Assembly: GCA_030043395.1 (NCBI GenBank)
Contig: JASHXW010000416.1
Location: 1 to 6,026 of the forward strand
Source: Streptosporangiaceae bacterium
GTDB taxonomy: Bacteria > Actinomycetota > Actinomycetes > Streptosporangiales > Streptosporangiaceae
Reading direction: 5' to 3'
DNA length: 6,026 nucleotides
Below the pieces are notes generated by a model. That model searched no databases. It was not told where the DNA came from and saw nothing but the letters and a program-made list of their open reading frames with translations. A program made the position numbers and the translations under genes. Position 1 is the stretch's first letter; each line of letters begins with the position of its first letter. Below, piece after piece: positions 1-6,026 of this stretch.

Positions 1-1
1 C

Positions 2-418
2 ACGGCGGACTCGTTCGTGGTCTACTTCGAGCGATTGCGCGACGAGGTCAGGGAAGGCCGGACACTGCGGACGGCCGTGGAACGCGGCTGGCAGCGGGCC
101 AGGCGCACCATCCTGGTCTCCGACACCGTGTCCTTCCTGGCTGCGCTCTTGCTGTACCTGTTCGCGATCGGCGACGTCAGGGGCTTCGCCTTCACGCTCG
201 GCCTGACCACGCTGATCGACATCGTGATCGTGTTCCTGTTCACCAAGCCGATGGTGACCCTGCTCGCCAGGACAGAGTTCTACGGCCGCGGCCATAAGTG
301 GTCCGGTCTTGACCCGGCGAGGCTCGGGGCGAGATCACCGTGGCGTGGCTCGCGGCCCGCGGGGCAGCCCGCAGGCGGTGCGGCTGCGAGTGCCCGGAAC
401 ACCCCGAGGGAGGCGTGA
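2..418 (+). CDS. secD: Protein translocase subunit SecD, C-terminal part (5' end outside window)
   Basis: SecD works with SecF in the cytoplasmic membrane, using the proton motive force to pull preproteins through SecYEG from the outside. Only the last 138 residues are visible; the frame is open to the left edge. It opens with TADSFVVYFERLRDEVREG, the SecD equivalent of the loop after the fourth membrane helix (E. coli has DANVLINERIREEL there). Two hydrophobic segments follow, at about visible residues 36-56 and 62-85, matching the last two SecD helices. The final 45 or so residues form a tail rich in Arg, Ala, Gly and Pro, with no motif I recognise. The stop TGA (416-418) shares its last base with the secF ATG, so the two subunits are probably translationally coupled. 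The family assignment rests on motif, topology and the adjacent secF. The large periplasmic domain cannot be judged because it lies outside. Confidence 0.93.
   Translation, partial: TADSFVVYFERLRDEVREGRTLRTAVERGWQRARRTILVSDTVSFLAALLLYLFAIGDVRGFAFTLGLTTLIDIVIVFLFTKPMVTLLARTEFYGRGHKWSGLDPARLGARSPWRGSRPAGQPAGGAAASARNTPREA
406..413 (+). promoter_or_regulatory. Ribosome binding site of secF, inside the secD 3' end
   Basis: GAGGGAGG lies 4 bases before ATG 418, a near-ideal Shine-Dalgarno. It decides the start: the same frame stays open upstream to GTG 340 and would add 26 residues (Arg/Cys-rich, unlike any SecF N-terminus), but that codon lies within secD coding sequence and is a poorer choice. 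Confidence 0.8.
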
Positions 419-1767
419 TGGCAGCGACGACACCCCAATCGTCACCGGCTGCGCCCCGGCGCCACGGGATCGGCAGCATCCCGGGCCGCCTGTACCGAGG
501 CGAGGTCTCCTTCGACTTCGTCGGCCGCCAGCGGACCTGGTACATGATCTCCGGCGCGATCCTGATCATCGCGATCGCGGCGCTGGGGATCAGGGGACTG
601 AACTACAGCGTCGACTTCAAGGGCGGCAGCCTGTACAAGTTCACCGCCGCCCACGCCAGCCAGACGGCGGTGATCAATGCCGTCAGCGGCGCCGGGGCCC
701 CGAGTCCGGTCGTGCAGCGCGTCGGCAGCTCAGGCTGGTCGGTGGAAACCCCGGTCCTGAGCTCGGGCACTCAGTTCAGGGTGCAGGACGCGATCGCGCA
801 CGCCTTCCACCTGGCCAACGCCAGTGCCGTAAGCGTCCAGTCGGTCAGCTCGACCTGGGGCACGCAGATCTCGGACAAGGCGCTCGAGGCGCTGATCGCG
901 TTCCTGATCGTGATCGTGCTCTACCTCAGCGTCGCCTTCGAATGGCGGATGGCGACAGCGGCCCTGGTCGCGCTCGCGCACGACATCGTGATCACGGTCG
1001 GCGTGTACGCCCTGACCGGCTTCCAGGTCAGCCCGGCGACCGTGATCGGCTTGCTGACGATCCTCGGATACTCCCTGTACGACACGGTGGTGGTCTTCGA
1101 CAAGGTCAGGGAGAATACCGCCGGCATCCTGGTCACCAGACGGGTCAGGTACAGCGACGCCGCGAACCTGGCGCTGAACCAGACCCTGGTCCGCTCGATC
1201 AATACCTCCCTGATCGCGCTGCTGCCGGTGGTCTCGATCCTGATCGTCAGCGTGAACCTGCTCGGCAACAGCGAGCTGAAGGACCTGTCGCTGGTCCTCT
1301 TCGTCGGAATGCTGTCGGGAACCTATTCCTCGATCTGCATCGCTACCCCGGTCCTTGCCGACCTGAAGGAGCGCCACCCCGATCACCGGCTGCTCTCCAG
1401 GCAGCTCGCCCAGCGGGCAAGCAGCTCCAAGCGCAAGGCGAAGGCGGCGGCCGCCGGCAGCATGGCCGGCACCGCAGCCGTGGCCGGCACCCTGGCGGAA
1501 GGACTGGCAGATACCGGCCCGGCGCCGGCGCGCTCAGCGGACAGGGGCTCGCCCGGTACTGGCGCCGCCCTGGTCAACGGCGTCGACGCGCCGGACGGCG
1601 AGCCGGAAGAGCCGGCGGCCGACGACATCGGCGCAGCGGCCGCGGTTGGCGCAGGCCGGCCCGCTAGCTCTGGCGCGGGCTCCAGGCCAACCTCCGGCCC
1701 GAGGCAGCAGCCGCGGCGCTCGACCGCGGCGCAACGACGGCCGTCGGGTAAGAAGAAGCGCAGGTAG
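418..1767 (+). CDS. secF: Protein translocase subunit SecF
   Basis: SecF is the partner of SecD in the SecDF-SecYEG holotranslocon and couples proton flow to late steps of protein export. The product is 449 residues. Visible parts in order: a short cytoplasmic N-terminus; helix 1 at about 41-59; an external P1 region at about 60-153 containing DFKGG at 66-70; helix 2 at 156-174; helix 3 at 178-200 with AHD ending at Asp189, a position conserved in SecF; helix 4 with the family signature GYSLYDTVVVFDKVREN at 217-233; helices 5 and 6 at about 265-283 and 287-312. This is the standard six-helix SecF fold. From about 319 to the end there is a 130-residue hydrophilic tail rich in Ala, Gly, Pro and Arg that finishes KKKRR, making the protein longer than E. 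coli SecF (323 residues). ATG 418 is chosen for its strong ribosome binding site and its one-base overlap with secD. apt starts 3 bases after the stop. Confidence 0.96.
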   Translation: MAATTPQSSPAAPRRHGIGSIPGRLYRGEVSFDFVGRQRTWYMISGAILIIAIAALGIRGLNYSVDFKGGSLYKFTAAHASQTAVINAVSGAGAPSPVVQRVGSSGWSVETPVLSSGTQFRVQDAIAHAFHLANASAVSVQSVSSTWGTQISDKALEALIAFLIVIVLYLSVAFEWRMATAALVALAHDIVITVGVYALTGFQVSPATVIGLLTILGYSLYDTVVVFDKVRENTAGILVTRRVRYSDAANLALNQTLVRSINTSLIALLPVVSILIVSVNLLGNSELKDLSLVLFVGMLSGTYSSICIATPVLADLKERHPDHRLLSRQLAQRASSSKRKAKAAAAGSMAGTAAVAGTLAEGLADTGPAPARSADRGSPGTGAALVNGVDAPDGEPEEPAADDIGAAAAVGAGRPASSGAGSRPTSGPRQQPRRSTAAQRRPSGKKKRR

Positions 1768-1770
1768 CGA

Positions 1771-2310
1771 GTGTCCTCGGCGCAGGCTAGGACACCGGTG
1801 GCTGAGCTGCTTGGCGGCCTCATCAGGGATGTGCCCGATTACCCGCAGCCTGGCGTGGTGTTCAAGGACATCACGCCGCTGCTGGCCGATGCCCCGGGGT
1901 TCGCTGCCGCGATCGATGCGCTGGCCAGCGGCTACGAGCGGATCGACAAGGTCGCCGGGATCGAGGCACGCGGGTTCATACTCGCGGCCCCGGTCGCGCT
2001 TGCGCTCGGCGTCGGATTCGTGCCAGTGCGCAAGCAAGGCAAGCTGCCTGGACCAACGCTGGCGCAGACGTACGAGCTCGAGTACGGGTCGGCTACGGTC
2101 GAGGTGCATGCCGACGCGTTCGCGCCGGGGGAGCGAGTGCTGATCGTCGACGACGTCCTGGCGACGGGCGGTACCTCCGCGGCGGCTGCCGAGCTGATCA
2201 AGCGCAGCGGCGCTGAGGTGGCCGCGGTCAGCGTGCTGATCGAGCTTGGCTTCCTCAACGGCCGGGCCAGCCTGCCCGGCCTCGATGTCCGCGCTGTCCT
2301 TGCCTGGTAG
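1771..2310 (+). CDS. apt: Adenine phosphoribosyltransferase
   Basis: Apt is a cytoplasmic purine-salvage enzyme converting adenine plus PRPP to AMP and pyrophosphate. The 179-residue product carries the family's landmarks: [16 protein letters not shown] at 23-38; GIEARGF at 63-69, which contacts the base in the family; the flexible-loop region [10 protein letters not shown] at 88-97; YELEYG at 101-106; and the PRPP-binding motif [13 protein letters not shown] at 123-135 with both acidic residues present. Length is typical of the family. The start given is GTG 1771, 3 bases after the secF stop, which would favour translational coupling, but its upstream match is only AGG (1762-1764). An in-frame GTG at 1798, preceded by AGGA at a 5-base spacing, would give 170 residues and loses nothing conserved. 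The close spacing suggests transcription with secDF. The secF-apt-relA order is common in Actinomycetota. Confidence 0.96.
   Translation: MSSAQARTPVAELLGGLIRDVPDYPQPGVVFKDITPLLADAPGFAAAIDALASGYERIDKVAGIEARGFILAAPVALALGVGFVPVRKQGKLPGPTLAQTYELEYGSATVEVHADAFAPGERVLIVDDVLATGGTSAAAAELIKRSGAEVAAVSVLIELGFLNGRASLPGLDVRAVLAW
1789..1792 (+). promoter_or_regulatory. Possible ribosome binding site for an internal apt start
   Basis: AGGA ends 5 bases before the in-frame GTG 1798. It is a better Shine-Dalgarno match than anything before GTG 1771, so the true apt N-terminus may be nine residues shorter ([12 protein letters not shown]...). The evidence is weak either way because actinobacterial coupled genes often lack a clear site. 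Confidence 0.35.
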
Positions 2311-2321
2311 CGCTGGCGTGC

Positions 2322-2348
2322 GCACGGTCTGGCTCGCAAGCACCGTGC
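2322..2348 (+). terminator. Hairpin after apt: weak terminator, attenuator or operator
   Basis: GCACGGT (2322-2328) pairs perfectly with ACCGTGC (2342-2348). The stem continues as GCT (2332-2334) with AGC (2339-2341) around a CGCA loop, leaving a 3-base bulge (ctg) on the 5' arm: ten base pairs in all. It starts 11 bases after the apt stop. No T-run follows, as is usual for high-GC actinobacterial terminators, so termination is unproven. The right arm ends 7 bases before the candidate relA -10 element, so a transcription factor site is an alternative. Confidence 0.45.
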
Positions 2349-2361
2349 CTGCGGATAAGCT
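2333..2361 (+). promoter_or_regulatory. Candidate relA promoter
   Basis: TAAGCT at 2356-2361 fits the TANNNT pattern of a housekeeping -10 box. With a 17-base spacer the -35 would be CTCGCA at 2333-2338, only a three-of-six match to TTGACA. Transcription would begin near 2367, leaving a short leader of about two dozen bases before GTG 2391. The -35 overlaps the preceding hairpin. This is a pattern match only. Confidence 0.25.
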
Positions 2362-2374
2362 AGTTGCTTCAACT
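2362..2374 (+). repeat. Short inverted repeat just before relA
   Basis: AGTTG (2362-2366) and CAACT (2370-2374) are perfect inverted arms around the 3-base spacer ctt. The element lies between the candidate -10 box and the relA Shine-Dalgarno, 5 bases before the latter. It could be an operator or a small leader hairpin, or may be chance; the arms are only five bases long. Confidence 0.4.
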
Positions 2375-2379
2375 GACGC

Positions 2380-2385
2380 GAGGAG
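2380..2385 (+). promoter_or_regulatory. Ribosome binding site of relA
   Basis: GAGGAG is followed by a 5-base spacer and GTG 2391. It fixes the relA start there rather than at the in-frame TTG 2364, which lies upstream of this site, or ATG 2418, which has no purine-rich site in front. Confidence 0.75.
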
Positions 2386-2390
2386 CGGCA

Positions 2391-4877
2391 GTGGCTGGTG
2401 ACGTAGCGACGGCCCGCATGGCCGAAAGCGGAGTCACCCAGGAGGAGGCCGCGGGGCCAGGCGCGCCCGACCGTGAACTGCCCGGGGCCGGCAACGGGGT
2501 GACGCCGGCTGCTGGCGCGCCCGCAGACGATCCCCCGAACGGCGAAGTGAGTCAAGGCGACGACACTGCCGTCACCGATGGCAGCAGCGCGCGAGACGCC
2601 AGTGCGCCGGCCCGCTCGGCACCGCGAACTGCGGGACCAGGACTGCAGGGAGGCGGGCACACCAGCGTCCGGCGGCGGCTGAGCCGGCTGGCGTCGCCGC
2701 GGGGAGCCGTCAACCCGGTACTCGAGCCGCTGATCAGGACTGTCCGTACCACGCATCCGAAGGCTGATATCAGGCTGATCGAGCGCGCGTATGAGGTCGC
2801 GGCCAGATGCCACGCCGGCCAGTCGCGGCTAAGCGGGGACCCGTACATCACGCATCCGCTCGCCGTCGCGACGATCCTCGCCGAGCTTGGCATGAGGCAC
2901 GACGTGATCTGCGCGGCCCTGCTGCACGACACGATCGAGGACACCCCGTACACCCTGGACGAGCTGCGCGGTGAGTTCGGCGACGACATCGCCTCCCTGG
3001 TCGACGGCGTGACGAAGCTGGACAAGGTCAAGTACGGCGAGGCGGCCCAGGCCGAGACCGTTCGCAAGATGGTCGTCGCGATGTCGCGCGACATCCGCGT
3101 GCTCGTAATCAAGCTGGCCGACCGGCTGCACAACATGCGCACGCTGCGCTATCACACCAGGGCCAAGCAGGAGCAGAAGGCACGCGAGACGCTGGAGATC
3201 TACGCCCCACTCGCGCACCGGCTCGGCATCAACACGGTCAAGTGGGAGCTCGAGGACCTGTCGTTCGCGACGCTGTTCCCCAAGCGCTACGACGAGATCG
3301 CCCGGCTGGTGTCCGAGCGCGCACCGCGCCGCGAGGCATTCCTGCAGGAGGTCATCGAGGAAATCTCTGCCGACCTGCGAGAGTCCAAGATCAAGAACCG
3401 GGTGACCGGGCGGCCGAAGCACCTGTACTCGGTCTACCAGAAGATGATCGCCCGTAATGTCGGCTTCGACGACATCTACGACCTGGTTGGCATCCGGGTC
3501 CTCGTCGATTCGGTCCGCGACTGCTACGCCGTTCTCGGGTCCGTGCACGCCCGGTGGAATCCCGTTCCCGGGCGGTTCAAGGACTACATCGCGATGCCGA
3601 AGTTCAACATGTACCAGTCGCTGCACACGACCGTGATCGGCCCGGGAGGCAAGCCGGTCGAGCTGCAGATCAGGACCTGGGCGATGCACCGGCGGTCCGA
3701 GTACGGCGTCGCCGCTCACTGGAAGTACAAGGAGGAGATGGCGAGCGGCCGCAGCCCGTCCGACCTGGACTGGCTCAGGCAGCTCGTGGACTGGCAGCGC
3801 GAGCTGACCGATCCTGCCGAGTTCCTTGAGTCGCTGCGGTTCGAGGTAGGCAGCGCCGACGTTTACGTGTTCACGCCGCGCGGCGAGGTCATCGCGCTGC
3901 CGCAGGGCGCGACTCCGGTGGACTTCGCGTACGCGATCCACACCGAGGTTGGCCACCGGACCGTTGGCGCCAAGGTCAACGGCCGGCTAGTGCCGCTCGA
4001 GTCGACGCTGTCCAACGGCGAGACGATCGAGATCCTCACCTCCAAGGCCGCTGATGCGGGCCCGAGCCAGGACTGGCTCGGGTTCGTCAGGAGCGCGCGA
4101 GCTCGCAACAAGATCAAGCACTGGTTCTCCAAGGAGCGCCGCGAGGCCTCGGCTGACCTGGGCAAGGCGATGATCGCGCGGACCATGCGCAAGCAGGGAC
4201 TGCCGCTGCAGCGCCTGGCCACCGCCGATGCCCTCGGCGCGATCGCGATGGAACTGCGCTACCCGGACCTGTCAGGGCTGTACGCGGCGATCGGCGACGG
4301 CCACGTCAGCGCCCAGTCTGTGGTAACCAAGCTCATCAGGTCGGCGGGCGGCCCGGAAGGCGCGCAGGAGGACCTGGCCGAGGCCACGGTCCTGACCAGG
4401 CCGCCGAGCCCGCGCCCGGTCACGGGGGACTCCGGAGTCGTGGTCGAGGGTGCCGCGGACGTCTGGGCCCGGCTGTCCAAGTGCTGTACGCCGGTGCCCG
4501 GTGACGCGATCACGGGATTCGTCACCAGGGGCAACGGAGTCTCCGTGCACCGGACCGACTGCGTCAACATCGCGCACCTAGTGCAGACCGAGCCCGAGCG
4601 CACCGTCAGCGTGCACTGGTCACCGCGGGAGAGCTCGCGCTTCCTGGCGGCCATCCAGGTCGAGGCACTCGACCGGACCGGGCTGCTGTCTGACATCACC
4701 AGGTCGATCTCCGAGCAGCACGTCAACATCCTGTCCGCGTCGGTGACGACCAGGCGGGATCAGGTGGCGCTCAGCAAGTTCACGTTCGAGATGGGCGATC
4801 CCGAGCACCTGCGCCACGTGCTGAAGGCGGTCAGGACCATCGACGGCGTCTACGACGCTCACCGAGTGACCAGCTAG
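2391..4877 (+). CDS. relA: Bifunctional (p)ppGpp synthetase/hydrolase (long RelA/SpoT homologue)
   Basis: This enzyme makes the alarmones ppGpp and pppGpp from GDP/GTP and ATP during amino-acid starvation and degrades them when growth resumes. It acts in the cytoplasm and senses the ribosome. The product is 828 residues. After a low-complexity N-terminal stretch (about 1-105) come: the HD hydrolase with R146, H155, the HD pair H179-D180, E183-D184 and D244 (in [10 protein letters not shown]), all intact; the synthetase with [12 protein letters not shown] from 341, D364, YQSLHTT at 408-414 and E424 in ELQIRTW; a TGS domain at about 491-552; a helical region; a zinc-finger-like region with C698, C699, H720 and C724; and a C-terminal ACT domain at about 750-828. 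The synthetase carries RFKD (395-398), the RXKD form typical of bifunctional Rel enzymes rather than the EXDD of synthetase-only RelA. The 80-bp gap from apt suggests a possible separate promoter. Confidence 0.97.
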   Translation: MAGDVATARMAESGVTQEEAAGPGAPDRELPGAGNGVTPAAGAPADDPPNGEVSQGDDTAVTDGSSARDASAPARSAPRTAGPGLQGGGHTSVRRRLSRLASPRGAVNPVLEPLIRTVRTTHPKADIRLIERAYEVAARCHAGQSRLSGDPYITHPLAVATILAELGMRHDVICAALLHDTIEDTPYTLDELRGEFGDDIASLVDGVTKLDKVKYGEAAQAETVRKMVVAMSRDIRVLVIKLADRLHNMRTLRYHTRAKQEQKARETLEIYAPLAHRLGINTVKWELEDLSFATLFPKRYDEIARLVSERAPRREAFLQEVIEEISADLRESKIKNRVTGRPKHLYSVYQKMIARNVGFDDIYDLVGIRVLVDSVRDCYAVLGSVHARWNPVPGRFKDYIAMPKFNMYQSLHTTVIGPGGKPVELQIRTWAMHRRSEYGVAAHWKYKEEMASGRSPSDLDWLRQLVDWQRELTDPAEFLESLRFEVGSADVYVFTPRGEVIALPQGATPVDFAYAIHTEVGHRTVGAKVNGRLVPLESTLSNGETIEILTSKAADAGPSQDWLGFVRSARARNKIKHWFSKERREASADLGKAMIARTMRKQGLPLQRLATADALGAIAMELRYPDLSGLYAAIGDGHVSAQSVVTKLIRSAGGPEGAQEDLAEATVLTRPPSPRPVTGDSGVVVEGAADVWARLSKCCTPVPGDAITGFVTRGNGVSVHRTDCVNIAHLVQTEPERTVSVHWSPRESSRFLAAIQVEALDRTGLLSDITRSISEQHVNILSASVTTRRDQVALSKFTFEMGDPEHLRHVLKAVRTIDGVYDAHRVTS

Positions 4878-4900
4878 CTTCCGCGAGCGCCAGGCCTGAA

Positions 4901-4920
4901 GCCGGTCTCGGGACACCGGC
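4901..4920. terminator. Hairpin between the convergent relA and DUF349 genes
   Basis: GCCGGT (4901-4906) and ACCGGC (4915-4920) are perfect inverted arms with an 8-base loop. CCAG (4890-4893) and CTGG (4923-4926) could add an outer stem. It sits 23 bases after the relA stop and 38 bases from the stop of the facing gene, so it could end both transcripts. No T-run flanks it on either strand, so the call rests on position and stem alone. A separate perfect 10-base palindrome, GGCTGCAGCC, lies at 4938-4947. Confidence 0.4.
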
Positions 4921-4958
4921 CACTGGGCGAATGGCGAGGCTGCAGCCCGGACCGCTTG

Positions 4959-6026
4959 CTAGCCAGTCAGGTCGGCGAGGGTCTTCTCGGCCTCGGCAAG
5001 CCAGCCCTGGCGGGTTGCCAGCGCGCTCTGCGCGCGCTGTCGGGCATCGTCGTCGCCGCGCTCGATCGCCGACTCAAGCTGCCCTTCGAGGTTCGCGATC
5101 GTCTTGCGGATCTGGTCGATCGTGTCCCTGGCGCGCGAGAGAGCCTCCGGGTTCGTGCGGCGCCACTGGATGTCCTCGGCCTTGCGCACGGCGTCGTCGA
5201 TCTTCCTCAGGCCGCCTTCCAGGCGCTCCTGGGCCTCCTTCGCGACCGAGCCGATCTTGTCCCAGCGCTGGTGGATGGACCTCAGAGCGGTCCTGGCCAC
5301 CTTGGGATCGGTCACCGGGAGCAGCTTCTCGGCCTCCGCTAGGAGTTCTTCCTTCGCCGTGGCGCGCTCGCGAAGCTGGTTGTCCTTGGCTGACAGCGCG
5401 GCGGACCGAGCATCGAAGAAGGCACTCTGCGCGGCCCTGAACTGCTTCCAGAGCTCGTCCTCCGCGGCCCGGTCGGCTCGCCCGGCTTCCTTCCATGCGT
5501 TCATCAGGTCGCGGTACGCGGCGGCAGTCGCGGCCCAGTCGGTCGAGGTCGACAGCTCCTCGGCACGGCGGACGAGCTCCTGCTTGCGCTCCCGTACGCC
5601 CTCGCGCTCCTCTTCGAGCGCGGCGAAGTAGGTCTTGCGTCTCTTGGCGAACGCGCTCCTGGCGGCTGACATCCGCTTCCACAGTGACGCCTCGGCCTGC
5701 CGGTCCCCGTGCGGTGCTGCCTTCCATTCCTCGAGCAGCTCCTTGAGCCGCTCGCCGCCCGACTTCCAGTGCGTGGCCTCCGTGGCGATCTGCTCAGCCT
5801 CGGTGACGATCCGCTCCTTGATCTCGATCGCCTCGGCGCGGGTCCGCTCCCTGGCGGCCTTGTTCTCCTGGTGCCGGTCGTCGGCTTGCTTCGACAAGGC
5901 ATCGAGCCTGCCCCTGAGCCCGTCCAGGTCGCCGATGCACTTGGCCTCGTCGATGGCCGCGCTGAGCCGGGCGATCGTAGCCCTGGCCTGGCCAGGCGCC
6001 AGGTCGGTGGTCGTGATCCGCCGCTC
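4959..6026 (-). CDS. DUF349 repeat protein, coiled-coil (5' end outside window)
   Basis: Function unknown. The stop is at 4959-4961 and the frame stays open leftward in the protein to the window edge, giving 355 visible residues; a TTG at 5897 is an internal codon, since the upstream 43 codons continue the same helical, charged composition. Three tandem repeats of about 75 residues are recognisable as DUF349 (visible residues about 71-149, 150-224 and 226-298). Each has an AEAE/RAEE-type opening, a central tryptophan (EEWKAA, NAWKEAG, QRWDKIG) and, in the first two, LWK...F(A/D)xR. A final helical segment of about 57 residues rich in Gln, Arg, Glu and Ala follows. There is no signal peptide or membrane segment in the visible part, so it is probably cytoplasmic. 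A similar gene beside relA is, to my recollection, usual in Streptomyces and relatives; a link to the stringent response is not shown. The N-terminus may hold another domain. Confidence 0.88.
   Translation of the reverse strand, partial: ERRITTTDLAPGQARATIARLSAAIDEAKCIGDLDGLRGRLDALSKQADDRHQENKAARERTRAEAIEIKERIVTEAEQIATEATHWKSGGERLKELLEEWKAAPHGDRQAEASLWKRMSAARSAFAKRRKTYFAALEEEREGVRERKQELVRRAEELSTSTDWAATAAAYRDLMNAWKEAGRADRAAEDELWKQFRAAQSAFFDARSAALSAKDNQLRERATAKEELLAEAEKLLPVTDPKVARTALRSIHQRWDKIGSVAKEAQERLEGGLRKIDDAVRKAEDIQWRRTNPEALSRARDTIDQIRKTIANLEGQLESAIERGDDDARQRAQSALATRQGWLAEAEKTLADLTG
5133..5351 (-). repeat. DUF349 repeat 3 (divergent)
   Basis: This encodes the third repeat, with landmarks ELLAEAEKLLPVTD, ALRSIHQRWDKIG and a terminal WRRTNPEALSR. 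The first half aligns with repeats 1 and 2, but the LWKxF segment is replaced by RLEGGLRKIDDAV, so this copy has diverged and may have a different role. Confidence 0.65.
5355..5579 (-). repeat. DUF349 repeat 2
   Basis: This encodes the second repeat, with landmarks ELVRRAEELS, STDWAATAAAYRDLMNAWK, ELWKQFRAAQSAFFDAR. It directly follows repeat 1 and matches it over most of its length, the best conserved positions being the two tryptophans and the phenylalanines. Confidence 0.72.
5580..5816 (-). repeat. DUF349 repeat 1
   Basis: This encodes the first repeat, with landmarks RIVTEAEQIA, LLEEWKAAP, SLWKRMSAARSAFAKRR. The boundaries are my estimate from aligning the three copies by eye. It is most like repeat 2, sharing the LWK and RSAF/QSAF positions. 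Confidence 0.7.

Noticed and set aside
340..417. Upstream GTG start for secF adding 26 residues
   Set aside because: It lies within secD coding sequence and adds an Arg/Cys-rich segment atypical of SecF, while ATG 418 has a strong Shine-Dalgarno.
309..1667. A 452-codon open frame on the plus strand overlapping secF
   Set aside because: It is out of frame with SecF over almost its whole length, and its product is Arg/Gly/Pro-rich without any family motif. It is a high-GC shadow frame.
1534..2343. A 269-codon open frame on the minus strand opposite the end of secF and apt
   Set aside because: It is antisense to the conserved Apt coding sequence and has no recognisable domain.
2364..2390. TTG start for relA at 2364
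   Set aside because: It lies upstream of the strong GAGGAG site that serves GTG 2391, and it falls in the small inverted repeat.
2829..3956. A 375-codon open frame on the minus strand opposite relA
   Set aside because: It is fully antisense to the conserved hydrolase and synthetase domains of Rel, and its composition is typical of antisense frames in high-GC DNA. No ribosome binding site or motif supports it.
4931..5631. Overlapping plus-strand open frames opposite the DUF349 gene
   Set aside because: The minus-strand frame has three clear DUF349 repeats, and the plus-strand products are Ser/Arg-rich without domains.
5895..5897. TTG as the true start of the DUF349 gene
   Set aside because: The frame remains open for 43 more codons to the window edge with the same helical character, so the start lies outside.
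1..6026. A new defence, mobile or secondary-metabolite system
   Set aside because: Every gene belongs to a conserved core neighbourhood, and I found no insertion element, integrase, attachment repeat, CRISPR repeat or compositional break.

Overview
This window is a conserved housekeeping stretch of a high-GC actinobacterial chromosome. GC content is high throughout, starts are often GTG, and the gene order secD-secF-apt-relA with a convergent DUF349 gene is one I recognise from Streptomyces and related Actinomycetota. Genus and species cannot be fixed from the sequence alone. Every gene points to vertically inherited core genome. I saw no transposase, integrase, phage gene, CRISPR array, tRNA or rRNA.

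Layout, left to right. (1) Positions 2-418, plus strand: the 3' end of secD, covering the last two membrane helices and a basic tail. (2) 418-1767, plus: secF, complete, whose ATG shares one base with the secD stop codon. (3) 1771-2310, plus: apt (adenine phosphoribosyltransferase), starting 3 bases after the secF stop. (4) 2311-2390: an 80-bp gap with two hairpins, a weak candidate -10 element and a strong Shine-Dalgarno. (5) 2391-4877, plus: a bifunctional (p)ppGpp synthetase/hydrolase of the long Rel type, gene relA in actinobacterial usage. (6) 4878-4958: an 81-bp convergent gap with a GC-rich hairpin. (7) 4959-6026, minus: a coiled-coil protein with three DUF349 repeats, whose 5' end lies beyond the right edge.

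How the genes fit together. SecD and SecF form the proton-motive-force-driven accessory complex of the Sec translocon, and their overlapping genes are almost certainly co-translated. apt follows within 3 bases and probably shares the transcript. It salvages adenine to AMP, and purine nucleotide pools are both the substrate source and a target of the (p)ppGpp made by the next gene. relA has its own gap with a possible promoter, so it may be transcribed both by read-through and independently. The DUF349 gene faces relA and is a separate unit. Its cellular role is unknown to me.

I found no undescribed multi-gene system here. The points most worth a second look are the paired hairpins before relA, the DUF349 triple-repeat protein, a marked context-dependent use of the arginine codon AGG shared by the genes of the window, and the long low-complexity tails on SecF and Rel.
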